Shown: in pieces, positions 44,710 to 57,216 of the stretch
Position numbering within the stretch: position 1 is the first letter of the stretch
Layout of the letters: the number at the start of each line of letters is the position of its first letter
Assembly (NCBI GenBank): GCA_037447655.1
Contig: JBBHKE010000376.1
Span: 1-64,000 of the forward strand
Reading direction: 5' to 3'
Source: Zygnema cylindricum
Lineage: Eukaryota > Streptophyta > Zygnematophyceae > Zygnematales > Zygnemataceae
DNA length: 64,000 bases
Translations under genes and position numbers: made by a program
The notes under the pieces: generated by a model
What the model was told of the DNA's origin: nothing
Seen by the model: only the letters and a program-made list of their open reading frames with translations
Database searches by the model: none

Positions 44710-46362
44710 ATGAAGTTACTTGATGAGTTCGTGAACATAGTTTATCGTGTGCAGGACTTGCCTGACTCAAGGTGGATATGGAACTCAGTGGTAGGGATGA
44801 TTCTCGTTCAAGAGAATACAATTGAGATCCGAAGGGGAGGAAAGAGTGGTCGAGCCTTGGCAACAGCGACTGATTGGAGGAACAGGGATTCCCGAAAACC
44901 GGTCGGAAACTATGGGGGTAGGGAGCAGAAAAAACAGGCAGATGAGTTCGAACCAAGGGCTCCCAAAGGTCTATGTCATTTTTGTAAGAAACCGGGGCAC
45001 TATATGGCAGAGTGCACTAAGCTAACCGAACTTCGGTTAAAGGAAGGGCAGATCGGTGGTACCTCGAGAGGAAAGAAAAAGGCCCTTGTCACACAGGTTC
45101 TTGAGGCGGAATCCGAGGACGAGGACGATGAGCTCCTTTTGGATGAGGAGTTGGAGGCGAAAAATGAGGTCGAAATTCCACGAAGGCAAAAATGTGCTTA
45201 TGGTGGATTAAAAGGTGAAGCAGGCTGGATTGTAGATTCAGGTGCCTCCATGCACATGTGTAAGGATAGACACCTGTTCACTAAGATAAGAAAGATTCCC
45301 ACCGTAGAGATAGAGTACGGGGATGGGAGGATAGTCACCACTACTCTTGTAGGATCGGTAGATCTGAAAGTATTAGTAGAAGGAAAGACATCCATATTAA
45401 CATTCTCCGATATATTGTTTATTCCGGAGCTGAAAAAAAATCTTATCTCTACATCAGTATTAGATGATAAGGGTTTTTTCACTAGCACTAGGGAAGGAGT
45501 CTTTACTGCTAGTTTTGAGGATGATGTCTATTTCATTGCTGAGAAAGGTAGCCATGGGATGTTTAGGCTGATCTTAAGTAATGAAAAGAAGAAACTTTAT
45601 TATGTTGGTGTTCATGATATTATGATGTTGCATAAGAGGCTTGGGCATGTGAATCTAGATAAGTTAAGAGAGATGAAAAAGATGGGAGTGGTGGAAGGGA
45701 TTCAGTTCAGTGAAAGTGATGATATAAGTGATTGTGGTGGATGTGCTCAAGGTAAAACACACAGATTACCCTTTCCTAAATCAGCCACCTATAAGGGAGA
45801 AAAAATTCTAGATCTAGTACACATAGATATTTGGGGACCGGCTAAAGTGCCCTCACCAGGGGGGAAGAGATTTATGATGATTATAACTGATGATTGGTCT
45901 CGGTATTCCCGGGTATATTTTTTCAAAAACAAGTCCGAAGCTGAGGATTGTTTTAGACAATATAAAGCATGGAGCGAAAAACTCCATGAAACTCCAATCA
46001 AGAGAGTAAGGAGTGACAATGGTGGAGAGTATATTTCTAACGAGTTTGAGGATTTTCTTAGGGAAGATGGGGTTCAACACCAAAAGACAGTTCCAGAAAA
46101 TCCGGAACAGAATGGGGTAGCTGAAAGGTTAAATAGAACACTAAGTGATAGTGCTAGAAGTATGTTGTCAGATAAAAAGATAGGAAAAAGGTTTTGTGCA
46201 GAAGCAATGAACTGTGCTAATTACCTCAAGAATAGAGTTCTTACTTCAGCTATAAAAGATCAAACACCTTATGAGAGATGGACAGGCCCGAAACCAGACA
46301 TATCTCACTTAAAGGTTTTCGTCAGTCAAGTTTTCAGTCTAGATACTGATCGATCCAATTAG
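44710..46362 (+). pseudogene. Copia X1 gag end, protease and integrase
   Basis: The 550-codon frame has a zinc knuckle CHFCKKPGHYMAEC, an acidic stretch (ESEDEDDELLLDEEL), protease WIVDSGASMHMC, a finger with HKRLGHVNLDKL and CGGCAQGKTHRLPF, and integrase with all DDE residues (HIDIWG, VRSDNGGEY, PEQNGVAERLNRT). It ends at TAG after SLDTDRSN; two more stops follow before the linker frame at 46498-46851 (PSIPASDFEGGRRSSKRL). Confidence 0.92.
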
Positions 46363-46872
46363 AAGCTAGATCCTAAAAGAAAACTTGGATATTTATTAGG
46401 ATATGATGAGGATGTTAAAGGATATTGAGTTTACAATCTAAAGAGGAAAGATATAATCTTAGTAAAGCATCTAGTAGTTATAGATGAAGGAAAGTCTGTG
46501 GATCCCTTCAAATATACGAAATTAGTAAAAATCAGATTTGAGTCAGAAAATTCCGATGACTTTGAGCTTCCTAACTATCCAGGTTTTAAAGAAGATCACA
46601 TTCTTGCAGGAACAAATCAAACCGAAAAGAACTCGGCTGTGGAAACTCTAGTGACAACTCTACTCGAAGTGGAAGACGTGGTGGAAATTGATTTGGAATC
46701 AAGGGATAGGGGAGAAGCCGAGTTTGTTCGAAAGAATCCACGAGAACCATCTATTCCGGCCTCAGATTTTGAAGGGGGGAGGAGAAGTAGCAAAAGACTG
46801 CAAGAAAAACAAGTTAATAACAAGGTAACTAAACTATCTCATCAAGATTAACCTCAAACTTATGGAGAGGCG

Positions 46873-48285
46873 ATGACTTGTCCAGAAAGAAACCGGTGGA
46901 AGACAGCCATCAATGAGGAGATGGTTTCAATCATGGCAGCCGATACTTGGGAGCTGGTGGACTGTCCACCTAACCGAAAACCAATCGGTTGTAAGTGGGT
47001 TTTCAAACTAAAACTGAACCTAGATAACACAATCAAGCGCTACAAGGCCAGATTAGTGGCAAAGGGATTTACACAAAAGGAAGGAATTGACTACGAGGAA
47101 ACCTTTGCCCCAGTGGTCAAATTTCCCTCCGTCCGCATACTTCTCAGTTTAGCAGCGGCGGAAGACATGGAAGTTCATCAGATGGACATCAAGACAACAT
47201 TTTTGCATGGAGAATTGGAAGAGGAGATCTTCATGCGACAACCCGAAGGTTTTGTGGAGGAAGGAGAGAAGAGTAAGGTATGCCGGCTGATTAAATCTCT
47301 TTATGGTTTGAAACAAGCACCTCGACAATGGAATAAGAAGCTTGATGAGTTTCTTACGGGTCTGGGATATATTCGGATCAGCTCAGATCACTCAATCTAT
47401 GTTTTCGAAGATGAGGAAGGTTTTATATTTATTGCAATATATGTTGATGATTTGCTTGTTTTAAGTAAATCAATGGAAAAAATTAACAAATTGAAAACCG
47501 ATCTTAAGGGGAGATTTGAAATGAAGGATATGGGAGAAGCAAGATATATTTTGGGAATTCAAGTAGAGAGAGACCGAAAAAGGAAAATTATAAGACTGAC
47601 TCAAAAGGAAGCAATAGGGAACATGCTTGAAAAATTTCAAATGGATAAAGATAATAGTTGTAAAACTCCAATGGAGTTGAAGAAGGGAAGTGAGGGGAGT
47701 GAGGAAGGAGTCATAGTCTTAGACGAGGAATTATCTCCTGATGAACAGAAGTTCATGCAGACTATTCCTTACAGGCAAGAAGTGGGAAGTCTAATCTATT
47801 TTATGAATTGTACCCGGCCGGATTTAGCTGCATCTGTAGGAGTGCTGAGTAGAAGTCTAAATGCTCCCACTAAGAAGGATTGGGAGGCAGCTAAGCGAGT
47901 CCTTAGATATTTGGTAGGAACTAGGGATCTATGGTTGCATTTGGGTGGGGAGAATATTGACATCACTACTTGGAGTGATGCTAGTTATGGTGATGCTCCG
48001 ATGAGGAGATGCACTTCTGGATATGTATTATATGTGGGTGATGGGGCTTGCTGTTGGAGTAGCAAACAGCAAAAGGTTATTGCTCAGTCCACCATGGAGG
48101 CTGAGTATATGGCCTCTTGCTTTGCTGTAAAAGAATTGATGTGGGTCAAGTCTTTGCTTGGTGAGCTTGGTCACCTTAAGAGTGGGGTGCATAAATATTT
48201 TGTGATAATCAGGCAGCAATCGCTATTTCTGCCAATCCTAAACATCATTTTAAAGCCAAACACATGGACATCAGACTCAGCTTAG
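46873..48285 (+). pseudogene. Copia X1 reverse transcriptase and RNase H
   Basis: The 470-codon frame covers complete RT ([66 protein letters not shown]) and most of RNase H (TTWSDASYGDAP, QSTMEAEYMASCFAVKELMW). A one-base frameshift near 48195 breaks CDNQAAIAIS; the true C-terminus (ADIMTKPVPSPKL) is read in another frame to 48431. A stop at 46850-46852 separates it from the upstream linker. Confidence 0.92.
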
Positions 48286-48444
48286 TTAGAGAAAAAGTAG
48301 AAAACAAAATAATCGGTTTAGAGTACAGACCAGATAGTGAGATGGTAGCAGATATCATGACCAAACCTGTGCCTTCCCCTAAGCTAATTTTTTGGACGGA
48401 GAAGTGTGGTCTGAAATTAAAGATTGACTAGAAAATAAGGGGAG

Positions 48445-49493
48445 TGTAGAAACTAATGGTTTTAAAGTATTTTCTTGGTCTGAAAAGAAATAAAGAAGCC
48501 GAGGCAGTCTATCTCTAACTTCTCTCTCCAACTCTCAAACTTGTTGCAGTCACTGAGAAATTGGAGAGGAAGCTAGAGCCATGGCTACCTAGGCTATCCT
48601 AAGGTTTACGTGAAATTTGTATTAGTCAGGGTTTATTTATTTAAAAGGTATGTGTCGGAGACAGGAATTGATCCTTGTACCTACCGGCCGGCAGACAGGA
48701 AATAGCCGGTAGCCTTAGCCGTTAAGTCTAGGATTAGTGTTACGTAGTATATAGTTTGAAAATTATTTAAATATGTATACGTACGATAATTCATTTAACT
48801 GTAATAGATTACGGGATACATATATCCAGTAATATATAAAGTACGGATTACGGTACAGACTAGAAATCAATACCTCGCATTTGTTTCGTAAGTGAAACAA
48901 ATACCGCGCATGTATTTATAACGGCTACGATTAAATCCGAATTTAATCGGACGGCCGCAATTAGCGCCGAGATCGAGGAGGAAAATTTCCGCGGTTTGTG
49001 GCCATCGCCACATCAGATGACGCGTGGCAAAATTACATTGGATCGTGGAATCTCAGGAGATTATGGCACCGAATCCGGATATGACATGTGTCGACATTTA
49101 GGCCATGTCGTACAATGTCCGTACCTAAAGTACACCGGCAGCTCTACTTTTCTGTACGAAACTCAATTCTGATTGGTTTCGTACATTAGTAGATAGAGTT
49201 TGTGAGAGAGATAGGACTTAGAAAAATTAGAAGATAGGACCCTCTCTCCCAGAGAGCTTCTGTACAAAAGGTCAACTTTGACCCTCCATAACTTACTGCT
49301 TAGGGGAGCAAATTCAGTGATTCTTTTTGCTATTGACTCAAGGGAGTCTTGCCTTCTGAAGGGTGCAGGTGGTCAGGGTTTTTGTCTGCCAGGTTGGCAG
49401 TTCTTTTTGCTGAAACACAAAGGGGTCAGGATTATCCTATAGGCTTCTTGGAAGCTGTCTACTCTGAGGACTTATGGAGGTCTCAGAGTTTCA
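48445..49493 (+). repeat. X1 3' LTR
   Basis: 1049 bp, TGTAGAAACT...GAGTTTCA, preceded by the polypurine tract and followed by the target duplication GAGGC. It differs from the 5' LTR by scattered substitutions. Confidence 0.92.
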
Positions 49494-49498
49494 GAGGC

Positions 49499-51189
49499 CA
49501 TATACTCAACCTCCATGGTGGAGTGAACAATAACCTTTTGCTGTTTGCTACTTCAACAGCAAGCCCTATCACACACATATAATACATATCCAAAAGTATA
49601 TCTCATCAGAGCATCACCATAACTGGCATCACTCCAAGTAGTGATGTCAGTATTCTCCACACCAAAATGCAGCCATAGATCCCTTGTTCCTATCAAATAT
49701 CTAATGACTCTCTTAGCTGCCTCCCAATCCTTCTTAGTGGGTGCATTTAGACTTCTTCTCAGCACTCCTAAAGCTGCAGCTAAATCCGGCCTGGTGCAAT
49801 TCATAAAATATATTATGTTTCCCAATACTTGCCTGTAAGGAATAGTATGCATTATGTTTCCCAATACTTGCCTGTAAGGAATAGTATGCATGAACTTCTG
49901 TTTTTCAGGAGATAATTTCTCGTCTAAGACTATGACTCCTTCTTCCTCACTCCCCTCACTTCCTTTCTTTAACTCCATTGGAGTTGTACAACTATTATCT
50001 TTATCCATCTGGAATTTTTCCAGTATGTTCCTTATTGCTTCCTTTTGAGTGAATCTTATAATCTTTCTTTCTCGGTCTCTTTCTACTTGAATTCCCAAAA
50101 TATATTTTGCTTCTCCCATATCCTTCATTTCAAATCTCCCTTTAAGATCGGTTTTCAGTTTATTAATTTTTTCCATTGATTTACTTAAAACAAGTAAATC
50201 ATCAACATAAATTGCAATTAATATAATACCTTCTTCATCTTCAAAAACATAGATTAAGTGATATGAGCTGATCCGAATATATCCCAGACCGGTAAGAAAC
50301 TCAAGTTTCTAATTCCACTGTCGAGGCGCCTATTTCAAACCGTAAAGGGATTAATCAGCTGGCATACCTTACTCTCCTCTCCTTCCTCCACAAACCCTTT
50401 GGGTTGTCGCATGAAGATCTCCTCTTCCAATTCTCCATGCAAAAAGGTTGTTTTGATGTCCATCTGGTGCACTTCCATGTCTTCCGCTGCTGCCAGGCTG
50501 AGAAGTATGCGGACGGAGGGAAATCTGACCACCAGGGCAAAGGTTTCCTCGTAGTCAATTCCCTCCTTTTGTGTAAATCCCTTTGCCACTAATCTGGCCT
50601 TGTAGCGCCCGATTATGTTATCTGGGTTTAGTTTTAATTTGAAAACCCACTTACAATCGATTGGTTTTCGGTTAGGTGGACAATAAGCTCCCAAGTATCG
50701 GCTACCATAATTGAGGCCATCTCCTCATTGATGGCTGTCTTCCACCAGTTTTTTTCTGGACACGTCATCGCCTCTCCATAAGTCTGAGGTTCATCTTGAT
50801 GAGATAGTTTTGTTACCTTGTTATTAACCTGTTTTTCTTGCAATCTTTTGCTACTTCTCCTCCCCCCCTCAAAATCTGAGGCCGGAATAGATGGTTCTCG
50901 TGGATTCTTTCGAACAATCTCGCCTTCTCCCCTATCCCTTGATTCCGAATCAATTTCGACCACGTTTTTCGCTTCGGGTAGAGTTGTCACTAGAGTTTCC
51001 ACAGCCGAGTCCTTTTCGGTCTGATTTGTACCTGCAAGAATGTCATCGTCTCTAAAACTTGGATAGTTAGGAAGCTCAAAGTCATCGGAATTTCCTGACT
51101 CAAATCTTATTTTTACTGACTTTGTATACTTGAAGGGATCCACAGACTTTCCTTCATCCATAACTACTAGATGCGCACATCGGGTTTTA
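49499..51189 (-). pseudogene. Copia X2 linker, RT and RNase H 5' part
   Basis: The minus strand carries the linker (SVDPFKYTKSVKIRFES, PSIPASDFEGGRRSSKRL), RT ([43 protein letters not shown]; then a break near 50330 and a decayed catalytic box at about 50210) and the connection (GQIQ-type LGIQVERDRERK, TRPDLAAALG, TTWSDASYGDA). It reaches VHSTMEVEYMA, where X1 is inserted. gag, protease and integrase are deleted: the 5' LTR joins directly to the linker at about 51189. Confidence 0.88.
49812..49889 (-). repeat. Tandem duplication, 2 x 39 bp, in X2
   Basis: Units 49812-49850 and 49851-49889 are identical and repeat 13 residues (HTIPYRQVLGNIM) in frame. Confidence 0.95.
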
Positions 51190-52142
51190 TAAACAAAAAC
51201 TTTCACCAACTTCACCTTTGTTAAGGCAAGACTCCCCGGAGTCAAGAGCAAAAAGAATCTTTGAATTTTCTCCGCTAAACAGTAAGTTATGGAGGGTCAA
51301 AGTTGACCTTTTGTACATAAGCTCTCTAGGAGATAGGGTCCTATCTATCAATTTTTCTAAGTCCTATCTCTCTCACAAAATCTATCTAATGGTGTACGCC
51401 ACCAATCATATGAAAGTGTCGTACATAAAAGTACAGCCGCTGGTGTATTTTATGTATGGAAATTGTACGACATGGCTTAAAAGTCGACACATGTCATATC
51501 CGGATTCGGTGGCGTAATCCCTGGAGATACCGCAATCCAACATAATTTCGCCACGTGTCATTCGATGTGGCGATGACCATAAACTGCCGAGAATCTCTTC
51601 TGCGATCTCTGCTTTCTTCCCGCTCGTCCGATTAAATGTAGATTTCAATCGGAGCCGTCATAAATACATGCGCGATATTTGTTTCGTAAAAGAAACAAAA
51701 TGCGCGGTACTTGTTTCTTGTCCATAGCGTATTCGGTACGTTTACATAACGGTTTCTATGAAACCGTAAACATCCGCCGTTAAATGAATTTTCCGACGTC
51801 GTAACATATAAATACAAATCAAACCTAATAGTATATATCAGAACTTCTATACTTAACGGCTAAGGCTATCGGCGCTTTGACGGTCAGCACGTGCCAGGAT
51901 CAAATCATGTCACCCACATATAACTTTTAGTAAATAAACCTTCCTACCTGTAAATAGAATAAGCTATTTCTCGTAAAACTCTGGATAGCCCAGGTAGCCA
52001 TGGTTGTAGCTTCCTCTCCAACTTCTCAGTGACTGCAACAAGTGTGAGAGTTTGAGAGAGAAGTAAGAGGAAGACTTCCTCGGCTTCTTTCTATATTCCA
52101 ATTTAGACCTAGAAAAAAATGAAATAACCATCGATTTCTACA
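51190..52142 (-). repeat. X2 5' LTR, 3' end deleted
   Basis: Minus strand TGTAGAAATCGATGG begins at 52142. The plus-strand flank TTCAC (52143-52147) matches the flank at 40403-40407. The last part of the LTR, including primer site and gag, has been deleted. Confidence 0.85.
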
Positions 52143-52147
52143 TTCAC

Positions 52148-53004
52148 CTAGGTCACTCATGTCAAAATAACGTCGAAGAAGAATTTTTACAGTGGAAATC
52201 TCAAAAAGAGATTGACGAACAAGGATGAGGTCATCAACAAAAATAGCAACGATGATTAACGAAGCACCCGAGCCATAAAAATATATGATAAAGTTAGCGT
52301 CAATGCGAGTGAAGCCTTATTTCTTAGTGGCATTGATAGTATGGTTCGAAACATAAGGAGATTATTTCAAACCGTATACTGTTTTCATGAGGTGACAGAC
52401 TAAGTGTTCAGAGTCAGGGGACATGTACCCTTCAGGTTGCTGCATATAAATATTTTCTGAGAGGACACCATTCAAAATGGCATTTTTTACGTCCATTTGA
52501 TGAACATGGAAACATGTTCAGCATCTAATGCAAGGAGATCGCGAATTGACGTGAGACGAGCAACTAGAGTTTAAGTTTCAGTAAAATCTATACCCTCAAT
52601 TTGTGAGAATCCCTTGGATAGTAATCGGGCTTTGTATTTGTCGACGGATCTGTCTGCTTTTTGTTTAACGCGGAAAATCCACTTTGAACCGATGGCTTTG
52701 CGACCTGAAGGAAATGGAACAAGATTCCAAATGTTGGTGGATATGACGGCGGAATACTCTGCGTCAACTGCACTTTTCGAAAGGTGACTCTAGGTGAGAG
52801 TTAGGGTGTTTGAGAGCAGGTTTGAGAGAGAGGAGAGTGGATACTAGAGAGGCAGATGCACCAGTTGAATAAGCGCAAGCAAAGGATGCATGACCCATGG
52901 TCTCAATGAGGCTAAACGGAGGGCCACGAGATCTGGTCGAGTATCGACGAGATATATCAAGGGGGGCATCTATGGGGGTAAAAGAGGGTGGGAATCTGAA
53001 AAGA
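52148..53004 (-). pseudogene. Copia Z/E linker and RT 5' part
   Basis: The minus strand reads FTPIDAPLDISRRYSTRSRG, then decayed RT with FHVHQMDVKNAILNG, a KTVYGLK box, AIFVDDLIL and RRYFDMSDLGE at 52148, where X2 is inserted. The continuation LTYYLGIQ is at 40407. At about 53004 it joins X3 linker sequence. Confidence 0.8.
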
Positions 53005-54707
53005 GCCCTTGATTCTGAATCAATTTCCACCACGTCTTCCGCTTCGGGTAGAGTTGTCACTGGAGTTTCCACAGCGGAGTCCTTTTCGGACTGATTTATA
53101 CCTGCAAGAATGTCATCTTCTCTAAAACCTGAATAGTTAGGAAGCTCAAAGTCATCGGAATTTTCTGACTCAAATCTGATTTTTACTGACTTTGTATATT
53201 TGAAGGGATCCTAAGACTTTCCTTCATCCATCACTACTAGATGCTTTACTAAGATTATATCTTCCCTTTTTAGATCATAAACTCTTTATCCTTTAACATC
53301 TTCATCATATCCTAATAAGTATTCCGGTTTTCCTTTAGGATCTCGCTTCCAATTAGACCGATCTGTATCTAGACTGAATACTTGACTGCCGAAAACCTTT
53401 AAGTGAGATATGTTTGGTTTCCGGCCTGTCCATCTCTCATAAGGTGTTTGATCTTTTATAGCTGAAGTAAGAACTCTATTTTTTAGGTAATTAGCACAGT
53501 TCATTGCTTCTACCCAAAACCTTTTTCCTATCTTCTTATCTGACAACATACTTCTAGCACTATCACTTAGTGTTCTATTTAACCTTTCAGCTACCCCATT
53601 CTGTTCCGGGTTTTCTGGAACTGTCTTTTGGTGTTGGACCCCATCTTCCCTCAGAAAATCCACAAACTGTTTAGAAGTATACTCTCCACCATTGTCACTC
53701 CTTATTCTATTATTTGGAGTTTCATGGAGTTTTTCCCTCCATGCTTTATATTGTCTAAAACAATCCTGAGCTTCCGACTTGTTTTTCAAAATATACACTC
53801 GGGAATACCGAGACCAATCATCAGTGATAGTCATCATAAATCTCTTCCCCCGTGGTGAGGGCACTTTAGCCAGTCCCCAAATATCTGTGTGTACTAGATC
53901 TAGAATTTTGTCTCCTTTATAGGTGGTTGTTTTGGGAAAGGGTAATCTATGTGTTTTACCTTGAGCACATCCACTACAATCACTTACATTATCACTCTCA
54001 CTGAACTGAATCCCTTCCACCACTCCCATCTTTTTCATCTCTCTTAACTTATCTAGATTCACGTGCCCAAGCCTCTTATGCCACATCATAATATCATGAA
54101 CACCATCATAATAAAGTTTCTTCTTTTCATTACTTAAAACCAGCCTAAACATCCCATGGCTACCTTTCTCATCAATGAAATAGACATCCTCCTCAAAACT
54201 AGCAGTAAAGACTCCTTCCCTTGTGCTAGTAAAAAAACCCTTATCATCTAATACAGACGTAGAGATGAGGTTTTTGTTCAGCTCCAAAATAAACAATACA
54301 TCGGAGAATGTTAATATCGATGTCTTTCCTTCTACTAACTCTTTCAAATCTACCGATCCTACAAGAGAAGTGGTGACTATCCTCCCATCCCCGTACTCTA
54401 TCTCTACGGTGGGAATATTTCTTTTCTTAGTGAACAGGTGCCTATCCTTACACATGTGCATGGAGGCACCTGAATCTACAATCTAGCCTGCTTCACCTTT
54501 CAATCCACCGTAAGCACATTTATGCCATCGTCGAATTTCGACCTCGTTTTTCGCCTCCAACTCCTCATCTAAAAGGAGCTCATCCTCCTCGTCCTCGGAT
54601 TCCGCCTCATGTACATATGTCACAAGGGCCTTTTTCTTTCCTCTCGAGGTATCACCTGTCTGCCCCTCCTTTAACCGAAGCTCGGTTAGCTTAGTGCACT
54701 CTGCCAT
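53005..54707 (-). pseudogene. Copia X3 protease and integrase
   Basis: The main frame 54461-53286 contains the protease C-terminus, finger (WHKRLGHVNLDKL, CSGCAQGKTHRLPF) and integrase with HTDIWG, IRSDNGGEYT and PEQNGVAERLNRT, then WTGRKPNISHLKVFGSQ and GYDEDVKG. Protease WIVDSGAS is interrupted by a stop near 54483. A linker piece ends at 53005 in IDSES, fused to Z/E linker sequence. RT of the X type is missing. Confidence 0.88.
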
Positions 54708-55614
54708 ATAATGCCCAGGTTTCTTACAAAAATGACATAAACCTTTGGGAGCGCTTGGTCCGAACTCGTCGCTCTGATTTTTCTGCTCCCTCCCCTGATA
54801 GTTTCCGACCGGTTTCCGGGAATCCTTGTTCCTCCAATCGGAATCGCAGTTGCCAAGGCTTGGCCACTCTTTCCTCCCCTTCGGATCTCAATCGTATTCT
54901 CCCGAACGAGAATCATCCCTACCACTGAGTTCCATATCCACCTTGAGTCCGGCAAGTCCTGCACACGGTTGACTATGTTCTTGAACTCATCGGGTAACTT
55001 CATTAGTAAACAGTTAACCTTTCATTTTTCACTAAAATCTTTTCCCGCACTCTCTAGCTCCATGAAGAGTGTAGCAAGCTCATTGCAAAAAGCCAACATC
55101 TTCCCCCCTTTGTATACATACTCCTCAACTTTCGGATCAGCCAACTGTTGTTGCTGAATCGTTCCACTTCGGTACATCTCTATGAGAGCAATCCAAAGAT
55201 GGGATGCCCTTTCTACCTGCAAATGAGGACATGCAAGTCCTTGACTGAGATGGCGTAGGATGATGTGCTTTGCTGCCATATTGTTGAAGACCCAGGTTTC
55301 AGTATCATTCTCCTCGTTCCTCGGAATAGGTGACATGAATGCCGAACCAGTTGCTATTGGTGTGGTCGCCTCCTTCTCCTTTCCTTTGTCCGCCACCTCT
55401 CCTTCTTTTGTTTCCTCCGTTGAAGGTGGATCCTCTTTCCTGGTGAATCTGCTTCCTTCAAACCTTTGAGGAATTCCAAGACTTGATGGACGTCTAACCA
55501 TCCACTCACTATCCCCCAAAACCTTTTTTCGCAAAGAGCTCCTTCATCATACTTTCCCAGTATATGAAGCCAGTTCCATTAAAGATTGGTACCCTAGATG
55601 GTGGGCCCATAACT
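54686..55614 (-). pseudogene. Copia X3 gag
   Basis: Gag starts at or next to the primer site AGTTATGGGCCCACC (55614-55600), whose ATG opens MGPPSRVPIFNGTGF. A frameshift near 55540 is followed by the frame 55534-55022 (RFTRKEDPPSTEETKEGEV, NDTETWVFNNMAAKH, MELESAGKDFSEK). A second frame (55003-54686) ends in the knuckle region, which is frameshifted. Confidence 0.85.
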
Positions 55615-56667
55615 TGAAACTTTGAGACCTCCATAAGTCCTCAGAGTGGACAGCTTCCAAGAAGCCTCTAGGATAACCCTGACCCCTTTGTGTTTCAGCA
55701 AAAATAATTGCCACCCTGGCAGACAAAAACTCTGACTAACTTAACCCCTCTGAAGACAAGACTCCCCTGAGTCGATAGCAAAAAGAATCTCTGAATTTGC
55801 TATCCTGAGCAGTAAGTTATGGAGGGTCATAGTTGACCTTTTGTACCGAAGCTCTCTGGGAGAGAGGGTCCTATCTCCTAATTTTTGTAAGTCCTATCTC
55901 TCTCACAGACTCTATCTTCTGACGTACTGAGCCAATCTGATTACAATTCCGTACACAAAAGTACAGCTGCCGGTGTACTTTCTGTACGGACACTGTACGA
56001 CATGGCCTAAATGTCGACACGTGGTATGTCCGGATTCGCTCCCTTAATCCTCGAAGATGCCGCTATCCAATGTCATTCCGCAACGTGTCATCCGATGTGG
56101 CGATGACCACAAACCGCCGAAATCCTCTTCCGCGATCTCGGCGTTAATTCCAGCCGTCCGATTAAATTCACATTTAATCGTAGCCGTAATAAATACATGC
56201 GCGGTATTCATTTCATTAAAGAAATAAATGCGCAGTATTGGTTTCTTATCCGTAGCGTAATCCGTACTTTTACATTACTGGATCTATGTATCCCGTAAAC
56301 AGTTACAGTTAAATGAATTATCCTACCTGGTAATGTTTAATTATATATCAAACCATATAGTACATAACACTAGTTAAAGACTTAACGGCTAAGGCTACCG
56401 GCTATCGGTTGTCTGCTGACGATAGGTACCAAGATCAAATCCTGTCGACGGCACATACCATTTAGTAAATAAACCCTAACTAATATATATTTCCCGTAAA
56501 CCTCTGGATAGCCTAGGTAGCCATGGCTCTAGCTCCCTCTCCAATTTCTCGGTGACTGCGACAAGTTTGAGAGTTGGAGAGAGAAGTTAGACGTAGACTG
56601 CCTCGGCTTCTTTCTATATTTCTATTTAGACCTATAAAATACTTTAAATGGACCATTAATTTCTACA
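55615..56667 (-). repeat. X3 5' LTR, 1053 bp
   Basis: Minus strand TGTAGAAATTAATGG...CAAAGTTTCA, immediately followed by the primer site. The tRNA-like antisense stretch (AACGGCTAAGGC and GATCAAATCC, plus strand) is at about 56390-56445. No matching 3' LTR of X3 is present. Confidence 0.88.
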
Positions 56668-56696
56668 GATTTTCCCATTATGTAAATGCTACATAG

Positions 56697-57191
56697 CAGA
56701 GGTCGCAATCGGGTACTTGAATCCGTACCCGATCTATACCCGGCCGGCCGCGTCGGATCCGGAATGGATTCAGGTGCCAAATTTTGGGGCAGGCTGGATT
56801 CGGCCGCGTGTTTTCAAAAAAAAAACAAATTCGGGTACGGGCAGGTAAGGAAAAAACGAAAAAAAATTGAAGGTTTCGTATATTTGTTCCATTCCAGTAC
56901 AAAAGTGTCCATACTATCCCACATTATTGTACTTTGTACTCTTGGTATCTGGAAGGTATAAGGTAGATGTTAGATGTACCACTAATTTTGTACTTATAAG
57001 GGTACGGGCGAGTACGGGTAGTTGCGAGAAATCGCATTCGGTTAACTTATTTTTTGGTAAATGCGAATCGCGTACCGGGTAACAAGTTAGGAGCGTGCAA
57101 TAACCCGGCCGGATTTCGGGTGTTCAGATTTTGAAAAAAACATAATGCCTGATTCGGGTATTTGCAATTTTGACTTTTGCAACCTCCGCTG
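56697..57191 (+). mobile_element. hAT-like MITE copy 1
   Basis: The left end CAGAGGTCGCAATCGGG and the right end TTGCAACCTCCGCTG are short inverted repeats. The interior has many TACCCG/CGGGTA motifs. It forms the left arm of a long inverted repeat with 57217-57675. The terminal motif resembles plant hAT ends (CAGRGGTSGCAAACGGG-like). No clear 8-bp duplication was found. Confidence 0.6.
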
Positions 57192-57216
57192 CATAGCATT
57201 TGTTTCGACTCATCTT

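Larger units (their letters stand above)
43049..49493 (+). mobile_element. Full-length copia X1, 6445 bp, TSD GAGGC
   Basis: The element has LTRs of equal length (43049-44097 and 48445-49493, 1049 bp each, about 95% alike), a primer site, gag-pol in copia order (PR-INT-RT-RNase H) and a polypurine tract (aaaataaggggag, 48432-48444). GAGGC flanks it (43044-43048, 49494-49498). It sits inside the RNase H of X2, which runs in the opposite direction. Several stops and frameshifts mean it cannot move on its own now. Confidence 0.93.

Noticed and set aside
39119-56667. Single X3-Z/E element inserted into aCA copy B
   Set aside because: The flank beyond 56667 does not continue aCA exon 2, and the five bases outside the two ends do not match.
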